64,000 nucleotides of DNA from Idiomarina tyrosinivorans (GTDB taxonomy: Bacteria > Pseudomonadota > Gammaproteobacteria > Enterobacterales > Alteromonadaceae): the NCBI RefSeq assembly GCF_003987475.1, contig NZ_PIQH01000004.1, positions 186,001 to 250,000 on the forward strand, in the 5' to 3' direction. Below, one piece after another: positions 19,185 to 26,789 of this stretch. Position numbers and translations under genes: made by a program. The number at the start of each line of letters is the position of its first letter. The first letter of the stretch is position 1. The notes below the pieces were generated by a model, which was not told the DNA's origin, ran no database searches, and saw nothing but the letters and a program-made list of their open reading frames with translations.

Positions 19185-19952
19185 GTGATTCATCAAACTG
19201 CGATCATTGATCCCTCGGCTAAACTTGGAAAAAACGTTAGCGTAGGCCCTTGGACCATCATTGGCGCCAATGTTGAAATTGGTGACGATTGTGACATTCG
19301 CTCGCATGTGGTGATTAAAGGCCCAACGGTTATTGGTAAAAACAATACCATCTACCAGTTCGCCTCTGTTGGTGAAGATTGCCAAGACAAAAAATATGCG
19401 GGCGAGCCCACTCGGCTTGAGATTGGCGACAACAACATCATCCGAGAATCGGTGACCATCCACCGTGGCACTACGCAAGATCAAGGTCTAACCAAGATCG
19501 GTAGTAATAACTTGCTGATGGCACAAGTGCACGTAGCTCATGATTGTATGATTGGCGATAACAACATTTTTGCCAACTTAGTCACCATTGCTGGCCACGT
19601 GCATGTTGGTAATTGGGTGATTCTTGGGGGCATGACGGGTATCCACCAGTTCTGTCATATCGGCTCGCACGCCTTTGCTGCCGTCAACTCTATTGTGGTG
19701 CAAGATATTCCGCCGTTTATTATGGCGCAAGGGCATAATGCGATCCCGCGCACGATTAATGCCGAAGGGTTGCGGCGCAGAGGTTTCACCGCTGAACAAA
19801 TCCGCACGGTTCGGCAAGCGTACAAAACTTTGTACCGTTCAGGCTTGACGGTCGAAGAGGCATTACCGAAATTGGCAGAACTCAATAATGGTGAGTTAGA
19901 CGAGTTCATCGCCTTTGTGAAAAGCAGTTCGCGCGGTATTATTCGCCCCTAA
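19185..19952 (+). CDS. lpxA: UDP-N-acetylglucosamine O-acyltransferase LpxA
   Basis: 255 residues. LpxA performs the first step of lipid A synthesis, O-acylation of UDP-GlcNAc. Hexapeptide repeats run through about residues 1-185 and a helical domain closes the C-terminus. The catalytic His is residue 119 in 'VHVAHDCMIGDNN'; 'GMTGIHQFCHIG' and 'GLRRRGFTAEQI' are family marks. GTG start at 19185 immediately after the fabZ stop; ends TAATG with lpxB. Confidence 0.97.
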   Translation: MIHQTAIIDPSAKLGKNVSVGPWTIIGANVEIGDDCDIRSHVVIKGPTVIGKNNTIYQFASVGEDCQDKKYAGEPTRLEIGDNNIIRESVTIHRGTTQDQGLTKIGSNNLLMAQVHVAHDCMIGDNNIFANLVTIAGHVHVGNWVILGGMTGIHQFCHIGSHAFAAVNSIVVQDIPPFIMAQGHNAIPRTINAEGLRRRGFTAEQIRTVRQAYKTLYRSGLTVEEALPKLAELNNGELDEFIAFVKSSSRGIIRP

Positions 19953-21103
19953 TGTCTGACCGTCCTCCTGTCATCGCGATCGTTGCCGGGGAAGTCTCCG
20001 GCGATATCCTTGGCGCCGGCATGATGGCGGCGCTAAAACAACACTATCCTCAGGCCCGTTTCATCGGTATTGGTGGAGACCTTATGACCCAACAAGGGCT
20101 AGTCTCCTCTGTCGATATGGACGAGTTGTCGGTAATGGGATTGTTCGAAGTATTGAAGCGCTTACCGCGATTACTGGCAATTCGTAAACAACTTCTCAGC
20201 GACCTGATTGCAGCAAAGCCCGATCTTTATGTTGGTATTGATGCGCCAGACTTTAATCTGCCGGTAGAGAAGCGCCTAAAAGCGCAAGGTATCAAGACCG
20301 TTCATTATGTCAGTCCATCGGTGTGGGCGTGGCGAGAAGGGCGAATTAAGGGAATTAAAAAGGCGGTTGACCACATGCTGTGTTTACTGCCCTTTGAGAA
20401 AGACTTCTATGATGCTCACGGCGTTCCAGCAACCTTTGTTGGTCATCCCTTAGCCGACGATATTCCATTGCAATGGCCAGCTTTACCCGCGCGTCAGGCG
20501 TTAGAATTGAGTGAATCGAAACGTTGGTTAGCCGTATTACCGGGTAGTCGAAGTGGAGAGGTGGAGCGGCTTGGTCCAATATTTTTAGAGGCCATTAAGC
20601 AATTGTACCAGCGCCACGAAGATTTGGCCGTGATTGCGCCGATGGTAAATAACCAAAGGGCTCAGCAATTTCATCAGCAATGGCAACAAACGTGCCCAGA
20701 AGTGCCACTCACTATTCGTGTTGGTGAATCACGAAAAACCATGGCGGCCGCCGACTTCTTATTACTTACTTCGGGAACGGTAACGCTTGAAGCAATGCTG
20801 ATTAAGCGGCCGATGGTGGTGGCTTATCGTTTTAGCTGGCTGACTTACCAAGTGATTAAACGCTTATTCAAAGCCCCGTTTTTTTCACTGCCGAACTTAT
20901 TGGCAAAGAGGCCCTTAGTTCCTGAACTAGAGCAACAACAAGTGAATCCTGAGCGGATTGTCAGCGAGTTGGAGAAACTCATGGTCAATGATAATAGCGC
21001 CTTATTAGCGAGCTTTAAAACGCTCCACCAACAGTTACAACGTGGCGCCAGTCAAACAGCCGCTACCGTAGCCCACGACCTGCTTGAATATTCTAAAAAA
21101 TAG
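19952..21103 (+). CDS. lpxB: Lipid A disaccharide synthase
   Basis: 383 residues of glycosyltransferase family 19. LpxB joins UDP-diacylglucosamine and lipid X to the lipid A disaccharide at the inner membrane surface. Recognisable are 'AGEVSGDILGAGMM', 'GIGGDLMTQQG', 'VGIDAPDFNL', 'YVSPSVWAWREGRIKGIKKAVD', 'LPGSRSGEVERL' and 'LLTSGTVTLEAML'. It overlaps lpxA by one base. In many gammaproteobacteria rnhB, dnaE and accA follow; here an unrelated quinone-reductase gene follows after an 84-base gap, so the conserved block ends at lpxB. Confidence 0.97.
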   Translation: MSDRPPVIAIVAGEVSGDILGAGMMAALKQHYPQARFIGIGGDLMTQQGLVSSVDMDELSVMGLFEVLKRLPRLLAIRKQLLSDLIAAKPDLYVGIDAPDFNLPVEKRLKAQGIKTVHYVSPSVWAWREGRIKGIKKAVDHMLCLLPFEKDFYDAHGVPATFVGHPLADDIPLQWPALPARQALELSESKRWLAVLPGSRSGEVERLGPIFLEAIKQLYQRHEDLAVIAPMVNNQRAQQFHQQWQQTCPEVPLTIRVGESRKTMAAADFLLLTSGTVTLEAMLIKRPMVVAYRFSWLTYQVIKRLFKAPFFSLPNLLAKRPLVPELEQQQVNPERIVSELEKLMVNDNSALLASFKTLHQQLQRGASQTAATVAHDLLEYSKK

Positions 21104-21187
21104 AACGCTTTTAGCCAAATTTAGCACTAATAAATCGAAATAATTAACCATATACTGATCCAAACCGTTAAATTTGAGGAGTCAGCG

Positions 21188-22114
21188 ATGGGATTATTAG
21201 TCGATGGTGAATGGCACGATAAGTGGTATGACACCAAAAAGCATGGCGGTCGATTCGTTCGCAGTGAATCGCAGTTCCGCAACCAAATTGCTCCTGATAC
21301 TGAGTTTGCCCCCGAATCGGGGCGTTATCACTTGTACGTTTCTTATGCCTGTCCGTGGGCTCATCGGACATTAATATTCCGCCAATTGAAAGGCTTGGAG
21401 CAGCACATTTCGGTCAGTGTCGTGCACCCTTTAATGTTGGAGAATGGCTGGGAATTTAAACAACCGCCGTTGCATGACGCATTGCATCAGAAAGATTATC
21501 TTTACCAGCTTTATCAGTTGGTCGACCCCAATTATTCGGGGCGGGTAACGGTACCGGTGTTGTGGGACAAGAAAACCCAGACCATCGTTAACAACGAATC
21601 TGCTGAAATCATTCGTATTTTTAATCAGGCGTTCAACGACATCACCGGCAATCATCAGGACTTCTACCCCGCAGCACTGCGTGAAGCTATCGACGGCGTT
21701 AACGAGTGGGTTTATCGCGATATCAATAACGGTGTTTACCGCTGTGGCTTTGCGACCACACAAGAGGCTTATGAGGAAGCCTACCAAGCGTTATTTGCGG
21801 CACTTGATCGGGTTGAGGGGATGCTCGGAAAACAGCGTTATTTGGTTGGCGATCAGTTAACCGAAGCAGATTGGCGACTCTTTACCACGCTAGTGCGATT
21901 TGACGCGGTGTACTACAGTCACTTTAAAACCAATCGTCAACGTATCAGCGATTTTCCTAACATTAAACGTTATGTCGCTGATCTGTATGCGACGCCTGGC
22001 GTTGCTGACACTCTTGTAATGGATCATATAAAGCAGCATTACTATGGTAGTCACAAAACCATTAACCCAACCGGTATTGTCCCCAAAGGACCTGTGATCG
22101 ATTTTTCTGCGTAA
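21188..22114 (+). CDS. Glutathionyl-hydroquinone reductase (YqjG/ECM4 family)
   Basis: 308 residues of the Xi-class glutathione transferase family. These enzymes reduce glutathionyl-hydroquinones to hydroquinones through a catalytic Cys. That Cys is residue 55 in 'YACPWAHRTLIF', the family hallmark; 'VPVLWDKKTQTIVNNESAEIIR' and the helical C-terminal domain ('LTEADWRLFTTLVRFDAVYYSHFKTN') are also present. TTGAGGAGTCAGCG precedes the ATG. A -10-like TATACT lies at 21151-21156, with no clear -35. It is followed 20 bases later by a pirin gene; E. coli also has yqjG and the pirin-like yhaK close together. Confidence 0.93.
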   Translation: MGLLVDGEWHDKWYDTKKHGGRFVRSESQFRNQIAPDTEFAPESGRYHLYVSYACPWAHRTLIFRQLKGLEQHISVSVVHPLMLENGWEFKQPPLHDALHQKDYLYQLYQLVDPNYSGRVTVPVLWDKKTQTIVNNESAEIIRIFNQAFNDITGNHQDFYPAALREAIDGVNEWVYRDINNGVYRCGFATTQEAYEEAYQALFAALDRVEGMLGKQRYLVGDQLTEADWRLFTTLVRFDAVYYSHFKTNRQRISDFPNIKRYVADLYATPGVADTLVMDHIKQHYYGSHKTINPTGIVPKGPVIDFSA

Positions 22115-22134
22115 TTGCAGCTGAGGATTTTATT

Positions 22135-22956
22135 ATGAGTAGTATTATTGGCCGTTATCGCGGAATTCCTGCCCAAGACGGGGCGGGGGTAAAGCTAACC
22201 CGAATTATCAATCAGCCTGGACTATCGTATCAGGACCCATTTTTAATGTTGGATGAATTCCGTTCGGACGATCCAAACGATTATATTGCCGGTTTTCCTC
22301 CGCACCCGCACCGTGGTTTTTGTACCTTAACCTATATGTTGGCTGGACGCATGGAGCATAAAGACTCTGAGGGCAATACAGGGGTTGTTGAAGCTGGCGG
22401 AGTGCAATGGATGAAAGCTGCGCGAGGCATTATTCACGCCGAAATGCCTAAACAAGAGTCTGGTTTAATGTGGGGCTTTCAGTTGTGGGTCAATTTGCCT
22501 GCGGCGGAAAAAATGAGCCCCGCTGACTGGGCGGATTATCCGGCTGATGCCATTCCAGAAGTCAACGTTGATAATGCGACAGTGAGGGTAATCGGGGGGG
22601 AGTTATTTGCGGCGAAAGGTCCGGTTGAAGCTAAGGGTCGTGACTTTTTGATGGCCGATATTGTGCTGCACGACAATACTTCGCTAACCATCCCATCGCA
22701 ACAGCAAGCAGCTCGATTAATGTATGTCTATCGCGGCAGTTTGCAGATTAATGGTGAAGCGATTGAGCGTGGTGAAATTATCAAGCTTGATAGCCAGTCT
22801 GATTTAGCGCTGCAGGGTACTGGTGCAGCCATCCTGCTAGCGGGTAAACCGATCGCAGAGCCCATTGCGCAATATGGACCCTTTGTAATGAATACTCACC
22901 AAGAGGTTGAACAGGCTATTCGCGACTATCAATCAGGGCAATTGACCGCGAGTTAG
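22135..22956 (+). CDS. Pirin family protein
   Basis: 273 residues with the bicupin pirin fold. The N-terminal cupin holds the metal-binding His/Glu cluster in 'FPPHPHRGFCTLTYMLAGRMEHKDSEG' and 'WMKAARGIIHAEMP'. Some pirins have quercetin 2,3-dioxygenase activity and others act as redox-sensing partners; the exact role here is not determined. The pairing with a glutathionyl-hydroquinone reductase suggests a quinone or aromatic stress function. Its 3' end overlaps the convergent response-regulator gene by 4 bases. Confidence 0.9.
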   Translation: MSSIIGRYRGIPAQDGAGVKLTRIINQPGLSYQDPFLMLDEFRSDDPNDYIAGFPPHPHRGFCTLTYMLAGRMEHKDSEGNTGVVEAGGVQWMKAARGIIHAEMPKQESGLMWGFQLWVNLPAAEKMSPADWADYPADAIPEVNVDNATVRVIGGELFAAKGPVEAKGRDFLMADIVLHDNTSLTIPSQQQAARLMYVYRGSLQINGEAIERGEIIKLDSQSDLALQGTGAAILLAGKPIAEPIAQYGPFVMNTHQEVEQAIRDYQSGQLTAS

Positions 22957-24590
22957 ACTCCGAAGCGGCGGCATTGTTCGTAAAGCTGGTCGTAGCGCTG
23001 TTGGTGGCTCGGGGTTAGCGATAATCCTTCGAGAATCCTAAAACAGCGCTTGCACTCTTGTACCAGTTGTTGATTGGGTTCTTCAGAGGTGCCTAGGATA
23101 CGGCTAGCTGCTTGAATGTAGTTTAATGCAGCACCGCTATTCATTGGCGCATGTTTAAGCGCTTCAGTGAAGTTTTCCAAAGCGCGGCCAAAGTTGCCGT
23201 TACGATAATATTTAATGCCTTGGTGGTGACATTCAAAGAACTTGTTCTGGCGCTGTTGTGAGGCGTTCATGCGTGCGCTTAACAAACGTTCGGTATATTC
23301 ATCGACGCCGCCAGCTTGCTGCAGTCTTTTAGCGATTTCATCAGCCTTTTCATATTCCCCCAAATCCATTAACACACACATGATATCGGGTAGTAGCTCG
23401 TCGGAAATTTCCTCATCGTTGGCGAGTTGGGTACCGACCACATCATTTAAGTGTTTCTGAGCTTCGCGGAAACGGCCGTTAAAGGCTTCGATGCGGGCCG
23501 AAACCACGCTCTCAATATCGTCGAAACTGAGTTCCGAATAAACAATGTTATCGTCGAACCTGGCACGTTGCAGGGCTAGCGAGGCTTCGGTTTGGTAACG
23601 ACTGATTTGCTGTCGCGTTTCGCCATGTTCGGCGGCGTCTAAAATACTGCGTAAGTAAGCCAATAAATGTTTTGGATGGCGGTGTACCGATTTACGGGTG
23701 ATTTCGACGATATGCTGCATTGCTTGACGCGCCAGATCAAAGTCACCATTTTGCCGTGCCACGTTGGCTAATAGGCTTTGCCGTTCCAACGAATATGGCG
23801 CCAACGATATGGCTTTACGTGCAGACTCTAAAGCATTTTCGTATTCCTCAATAGCGAGGTAGGCACGTACCAGCAAGTCATGTGCTTCTATTGCGTTGGG
23901 CGTTGAACGGGCAACCTTTCTGGCAATATCTAATGCATCGTAGGGTCGGTTTTGCAACATTCGTGTTTCTGCCAGAACCAGTAATGCCCAGGCTTGTTTA
24001 TGTTCTGACAGCAGTTCCATCAATAAGGTTTCTGCTTTGTCGTATTGTTCAGTCTTATTGTACATTTCCGCTTGCAGCTTACGGCAGAAGTTGACGTAAC
24101 GCCCTTGCTCATCAATATGTTTTTGGCAGGCGGCTATGCACTCGTAATATTCGTGCTTCAATAGCGGTTGGTACACGTCTTTTAGGGTTTCCCGTTTGTT
24201 ATGAGAGCGCTGCAAACGCGCCCGCAAGGTACCATGAGAAAACGGCTTCATCAGGTAGTCATCGGGCTGCAACTCCAATGCGCTCAAAACCATCGGCCGC
24301 GTATTATCTCCCGTGATGAGGAAAAATAAGCTATCTTCTTTCAGGAGATTGCGCGCTCGGAGTTCCTCGAGCACCTGTCGACCATTTTTGCCGCGGCCGA
24401 GGTTATAATCCACCATGAGGATGTCGAATGGGTGTTTTTGGTGCGCCGCGATGCCCGCTTCGCCGCTGGTTTTAGTGACGACTTCGCCGGCTCCAAGGCT
24501 GAGTAACAAGCCTTTGAGCATAACTTGGAATGGTTTTTGATCGTCTATGATCAAAAACCGCTTCTTACGCAAATTAACCAGCTTTTTCAT
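22953..24590 (-). CDS. Response regulator with TPR repeats (VieB-like)
   Basis: 545 residues from the ATG at 24590. A receiver domain spans about residues 10-130: 'FLIIDDQKPFQ' with the acidic pair at 16-17, the phospho-acceptor Asp in 'FDILMVDYNLG', Thr in 'FFLITGD' and Lys in 'DDYLMKPF'. The rest (about 150-540) is helical TPR-like repeats, e.g. 'ALDIARKVARSTPNAIEAHDLLVRAYLAIEEYENALESARKAISLAP'. No DNA-binding or enzymatic output domain is visible. The layout recalls VieB of Vibrio cholerae. No histidine kinase is adjacent, so it is an orphan, minus-strand gene among plus-strand neighbours. The frame extends upstream to 24680, but that part looks non-coding. Confidence 0.85.
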   Translation of the reverse strand: MKKLVNLRKKRFLIIDDQKPFQVMLKGLLLSLGAGEVVTKTSGEAGIAAHQKHPFDILMVDYNLGRGKNGRQVLEELRARNLLKEDSLFFLITGDNTRPMVLSALELQPDDYLMKPFSHGTLRARLQRSHNKRETLKDVYQPLLKHEYYECIAACQKHIDEQGRYVNFCRKLQAEMYNKTEQYDKAETLLMELLSEHKQAWALLVLAETRMLQNRPYDALDIARKVARSTPNAIEAHDLLVRAYLAIEEYENALESARKAISLAPYSLERQSLLANVARQNGDFDLARQAMQHIVEITRKSVHRHPKHLLAYLRSILDAAEHGETRQQISRYQTEASLALQRARFDDNIVYSELSFDDIESVVSARIEAFNGRFREAQKHLNDVVGTQLANDEEISDELLPDIMCVLMDLGEYEKADEIAKRLQQAGGVDEYTERLLSARMNASQQRQNKFFECHHQGIKYYRNGNFGRALENFTEALKHAPMNSGAALNYIQAASRILGTSEEPNQQLVQECKRCFRILEGLSLTPSHQQRYDQLYEQCRRFGV

Positions 24591-24680
24591 CAACAAGAAT
24601 GGCTCATTAAGTACAACTAAAGATACAGAATAACTATCTTTTAACACGATGCAATGGCGAAACTGACTTTTTCGTAGCAA

Positions 24681-24708
24681 TTGGCTGTGGCATGATTTCG
24701 CTTATAAG
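24681..24708 (+). promoter_or_regulatory. Predicted sigma-70 promoter for the GNAT-oxidoreductase pair
   Basis: TTGGCT at 24681-24686 and TATAAG at 24703-24708 are 16 bases apart and lie about 20 bases before the ATG at 24728. The divergent response-regulator gene starts at 24590, so this 137-base gap probably holds promoters for both directions. No clear minus-strand promoter was found. Confidence 0.5.
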
Positions 24709-24727
24709 CCGTTAAATTGGGTGTGTT

Positions 24728-25195
24728 ATGGACGTGGTGATCCGTGTTGCCGAGCCAAAAGATGTTAGTGCACTTTATCAAGTAGAAACCTCTGTGTTCG
24801 GTGAATCTGTTTATCCTGATTTCTTTTTTCGCCAAGCGATTGAGCTATGGCCACGTTTGGTAGTAGTTGCAGAAGACTCGCAACAAGGGGTTGTTGGTTA
24901 CATATTGGCCGCCACCGCGGAACGGAATGACCAACTCTGGATCATGTCGCTGGCGGTGTTGGCCAACTTTCGCAAACGCGGTTTAGCGCGCCAGTTGTTG
25001 GCTGAGGTCATTGATTCTGCCTGCCAGAAGGGCGTGACTGAAATTTCATTGACGGTTCATCCAGATAATCCTGCGATAGCGCTGTATGAGAGTTTCGGGT
25101 TTGAGAAGCAGCAAAAATCTGCCGACTATTTTGGTCAACAACAGCCAAGATTTCGTATGACGTTGAGTAATCCATTAAAAGAGGTCATGGAATGA
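24728..25195 (+). CDS. GNAT family N-acetyltransferase (RimI-like)
   Basis: 155 residues. The GNAT core is clear: 'LWIMSLAVLANFRKRGLARQLLAEVIDSA' carries the acetyl-CoA-binding R-x-x-G-x-A loop, and 'LTVHPDNPAIALYESFGFEKQQ' is the Asn/Tyr segment typical of RimI-type N-alpha acetyltransferases. The substrate is unknown; RimI itself acetylates ribosomal protein S18, but other members have different targets. Its stop overlaps the next start as ATGA, so it forms a two-gene unit with the quinone oxidoreductase. Confidence 0.88.
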   Translation: MDVVIRVAEPKDVSALYQVETSVFGESVYPDFFFRQAIELWPRLVVVAEDSQQGVVGYILAATAERNDQLWIMSLAVLANFRKRGLARQLLAEVIDSACQKGVTEISLTVHPDNPAIALYESFGFEKQQKSADYFGQQQPRFRMTLSNPLKEVME

Positions 25196-26154
25196 GAGCG
25201 CTTCAACAGATTCAGAATAAATGGCAATGGAGTGAAGGGGCAGATGAGCCGCGACTTGCCGCGGGTCAGGTAAAAATAGCCGTGCATTATGCAGCAATGA
25301 ACCGCGCTGATTTAATGCAAATGGCCGGGCAATACCCGCCACCACCAGGGGCATCGGAGATTCCGGGACTTGAGGTGAGTGGAGAGGTCATCGCCACAGC
25401 CGATGACGTTGTTGATGTTAAGGTGGGTGAAAAGGTGGCCGCGCTGCTTGAGGGTGGTGGCTACGCTGAGTATGTATGTGTCGATGTCAGACAGGTCGTC
25501 AAGGTTCCAGAAACGTGGTCAATGGCGCACGCTGCTGGATGGTTGGAAGTGTTCAGTACGGCGTTTTTAAATGTCTTCATGTTGGCGCAGTTGCAGCCGC
25601 AAGAAAAGGTATTTTGTCATGCCGGTGCTAGTGGTGTCGGGTCGGCGTTGATTCAGTTATGTCGAGCCGCCGGTAATGATATTGCAGTAACCGTGAGTAA
25701 CGATGAAAAAGCTGCTGTCTGTCGCGAGCTTGGTGCCTCGGAAATCATTAATCGACATCAGCAAGACTACACCGAGGTGCTGAGTCAAAAGCCGGTCGAT
25801 GTCATTCTTAATCCGGTAGCGGGTGATTCGATTGCACGTGATCAGACGATTCTCAACGCGGATGGCCGCATTTTACTGATTGGTTTAATGCAAGCACGCA
25901 CCGGAGAGATCGATTTTGGCCGTTTGCTGATGAAGCGCCAACGCCTACAAGGATCCACGTTACGTAGTCTCTCGCATCAACGTAAAGGCGAAATTATCGC
26001 TGCGCTGATGCAACGTTTTGGTGAGGATTTTCAGTCTGGTGCGCTAATGCCGCTGATTGATGAAATATACCCAATGAGAGAGGTCGGTGAAGCGCTGAAT
26101 CGGCTAAAACAATCCGCCACCATGGGGAAATTAATTCTAGCGGTACGTAGCTAA
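25192..26154 (+). CDS. Zinc-independent quinone oxidoreductase (MDR superfamily)
   Basis: 320 residues. It has the medium-chain dehydrogenase/reductase layout without zinc ligands: an N-terminal GroES-like domain with 'MNRADLMQMAGQYPPPPGASEIPGLEVSGEV', and a Rossmann domain with 'CHAGASGVGSALIQLCRAAG' for NADPH. The PPPPG-x-x-x-I-P-G-x-E pattern is that of the PIG3/TP53I3-type quinone oxidoreductases. It probably reduces quinones or enals with NADPH. It is translationally coupled to the upstream acetyltransferase through ATGA. Confidence 0.9.
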   Translation: MRALQQIQNKWQWSEGADEPRLAAGQVKIAVHYAAMNRADLMQMAGQYPPPPGASEIPGLEVSGEVIATADDVVDVKVGEKVAALLEGGGYAEYVCVDVRQVVKVPETWSMAHAAGWLEVFSTAFLNVFMLAQLQPQEKVFCHAGASGVGSALIQLCRAAGNDIAVTVSNDEKAAVCRELGASEIINRHQQDYTEVLSQKPVDVILNPVAGDSIARDQTILNADGRILLIGLMQARTGEIDFGRLLMKRQRLQGSTLRSLSHQRKGEIIAALMQRFGEDFQSGALMPLIDEIYPMREVGEALNRLKQSATMGKLILAVRS

Positions 26155-26209
26155 CGGCACGAAATAGCAGAAACCGTCATTCACCCTTAAATTACCGTTG
26201 AAGCTGCCG

Positions 26210-26230
26210 ATACGTTAGTAAGTAACGTAT
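26210..26230. repeat. Perfect 8-bp inverted repeat, operator- or hairpin-like
   Basis: ATACGTTA at 26210-26217 and TAACGTAT at 26223-26230 are exact inverted copies separated by GTAAG. The right arm ends 1 base before TAGGAG (26232-26237), the ribosome-binding site of the gene starting at 26245. It could be a dimeric repressor operator or an mRNA hairpin that hides or exposes the ribosome-binding site. No T-run follows, so it is not a terminator. Confidence 0.6.
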
Positions 26231-26244
26231 TTAGGAGTTCGGTT

Positions 26245-26754
26245 GTGGTAAAGCTGGTCAATCCACATAGCGTTGATGATGTTAACGTATCAGCGCGTTC
26301 AGACCCTGCGTCGGCGTTGGCGCGAGGATATGCGGGGGAGTTCGCTTGGTGGTTGGCACAACAGGATGCCATTGAAGCGGTTGAAACTTCCGCGGGAGCG
26401 CCTTCGGAAGCAGACAAAGACTGGCAGCGAAGCATCGGTGCTAAGTCACAACGACCACTTCAGCCTTCTGCGCAAACGCACATTTATCAGCCACAACAAA
26501 CACCGTTAAGTCTTACTGAACTATATCTGGCAGATGCTATTTGGCCTCAACCGCTTGCCTGTTTTGATGATCCCAAGCGTCTCGGCGATGAGGTCTGGAG
26601 TAATCTAAGCCCGCAAGCACAAAGACGAGTGCGGGGAGAGCAGCCATCGCAACACGCTAATCCCCGTAACCCCGCGGGGCTTTATCATATTCTGCAACAG
26701 CTAGGCATCAGTCCAGCAGAGGGCGATTTACTTCATTCTGGTCGCACCGCATAA
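26245..26754 (+). CDS. Hypothetical protein of unknown function
   Basis: 169 residues from GTG at 26245, with TAGGAG 7 bases upstream. I do not recognise a family. It is soluble and probably partly disordered (about residues 50-90, rich in Gln, Ser and Pro), with no signal peptide, membrane helix or cysteine-rich motif. The C-terminal third, 'LSPQAQRRVRGEQPSQHANPRNPAGLYHILQQLGI', looks like an ordered helical segment. The good ribosome-binding site, absence of any competing frame and tight placement before xerD support it as a real gene. A palindrome lies directly upstream. Confidence 0.65.
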   Translation: MVKLVNPHSVDDVNVSARSDPASALARGYAGEFAWWLAQQDAIEAVETSAGAPSEADKDWQRSIGAKSQRPLQPSAQTHIYQPQQTPLSLTELYLADAIWPQPLACFDDPKRLGDEVWSNLSPQAQRRVRGEQPSQHANPRNPAGLYHILQQLGISPAEGDLLHSGRTA

Positions 26755-26789
26755 TAGTGACATTCGTTGTATCAACTTAGGTTGCTAAC

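Noticed and set aside
24591-24680. N-terminal extension of the receiver-TPR protein
   Set aside because: Receiver domains start near 'FLIIDD'; 30 extra residues would be unusual, and the bases fit a promoter gap.
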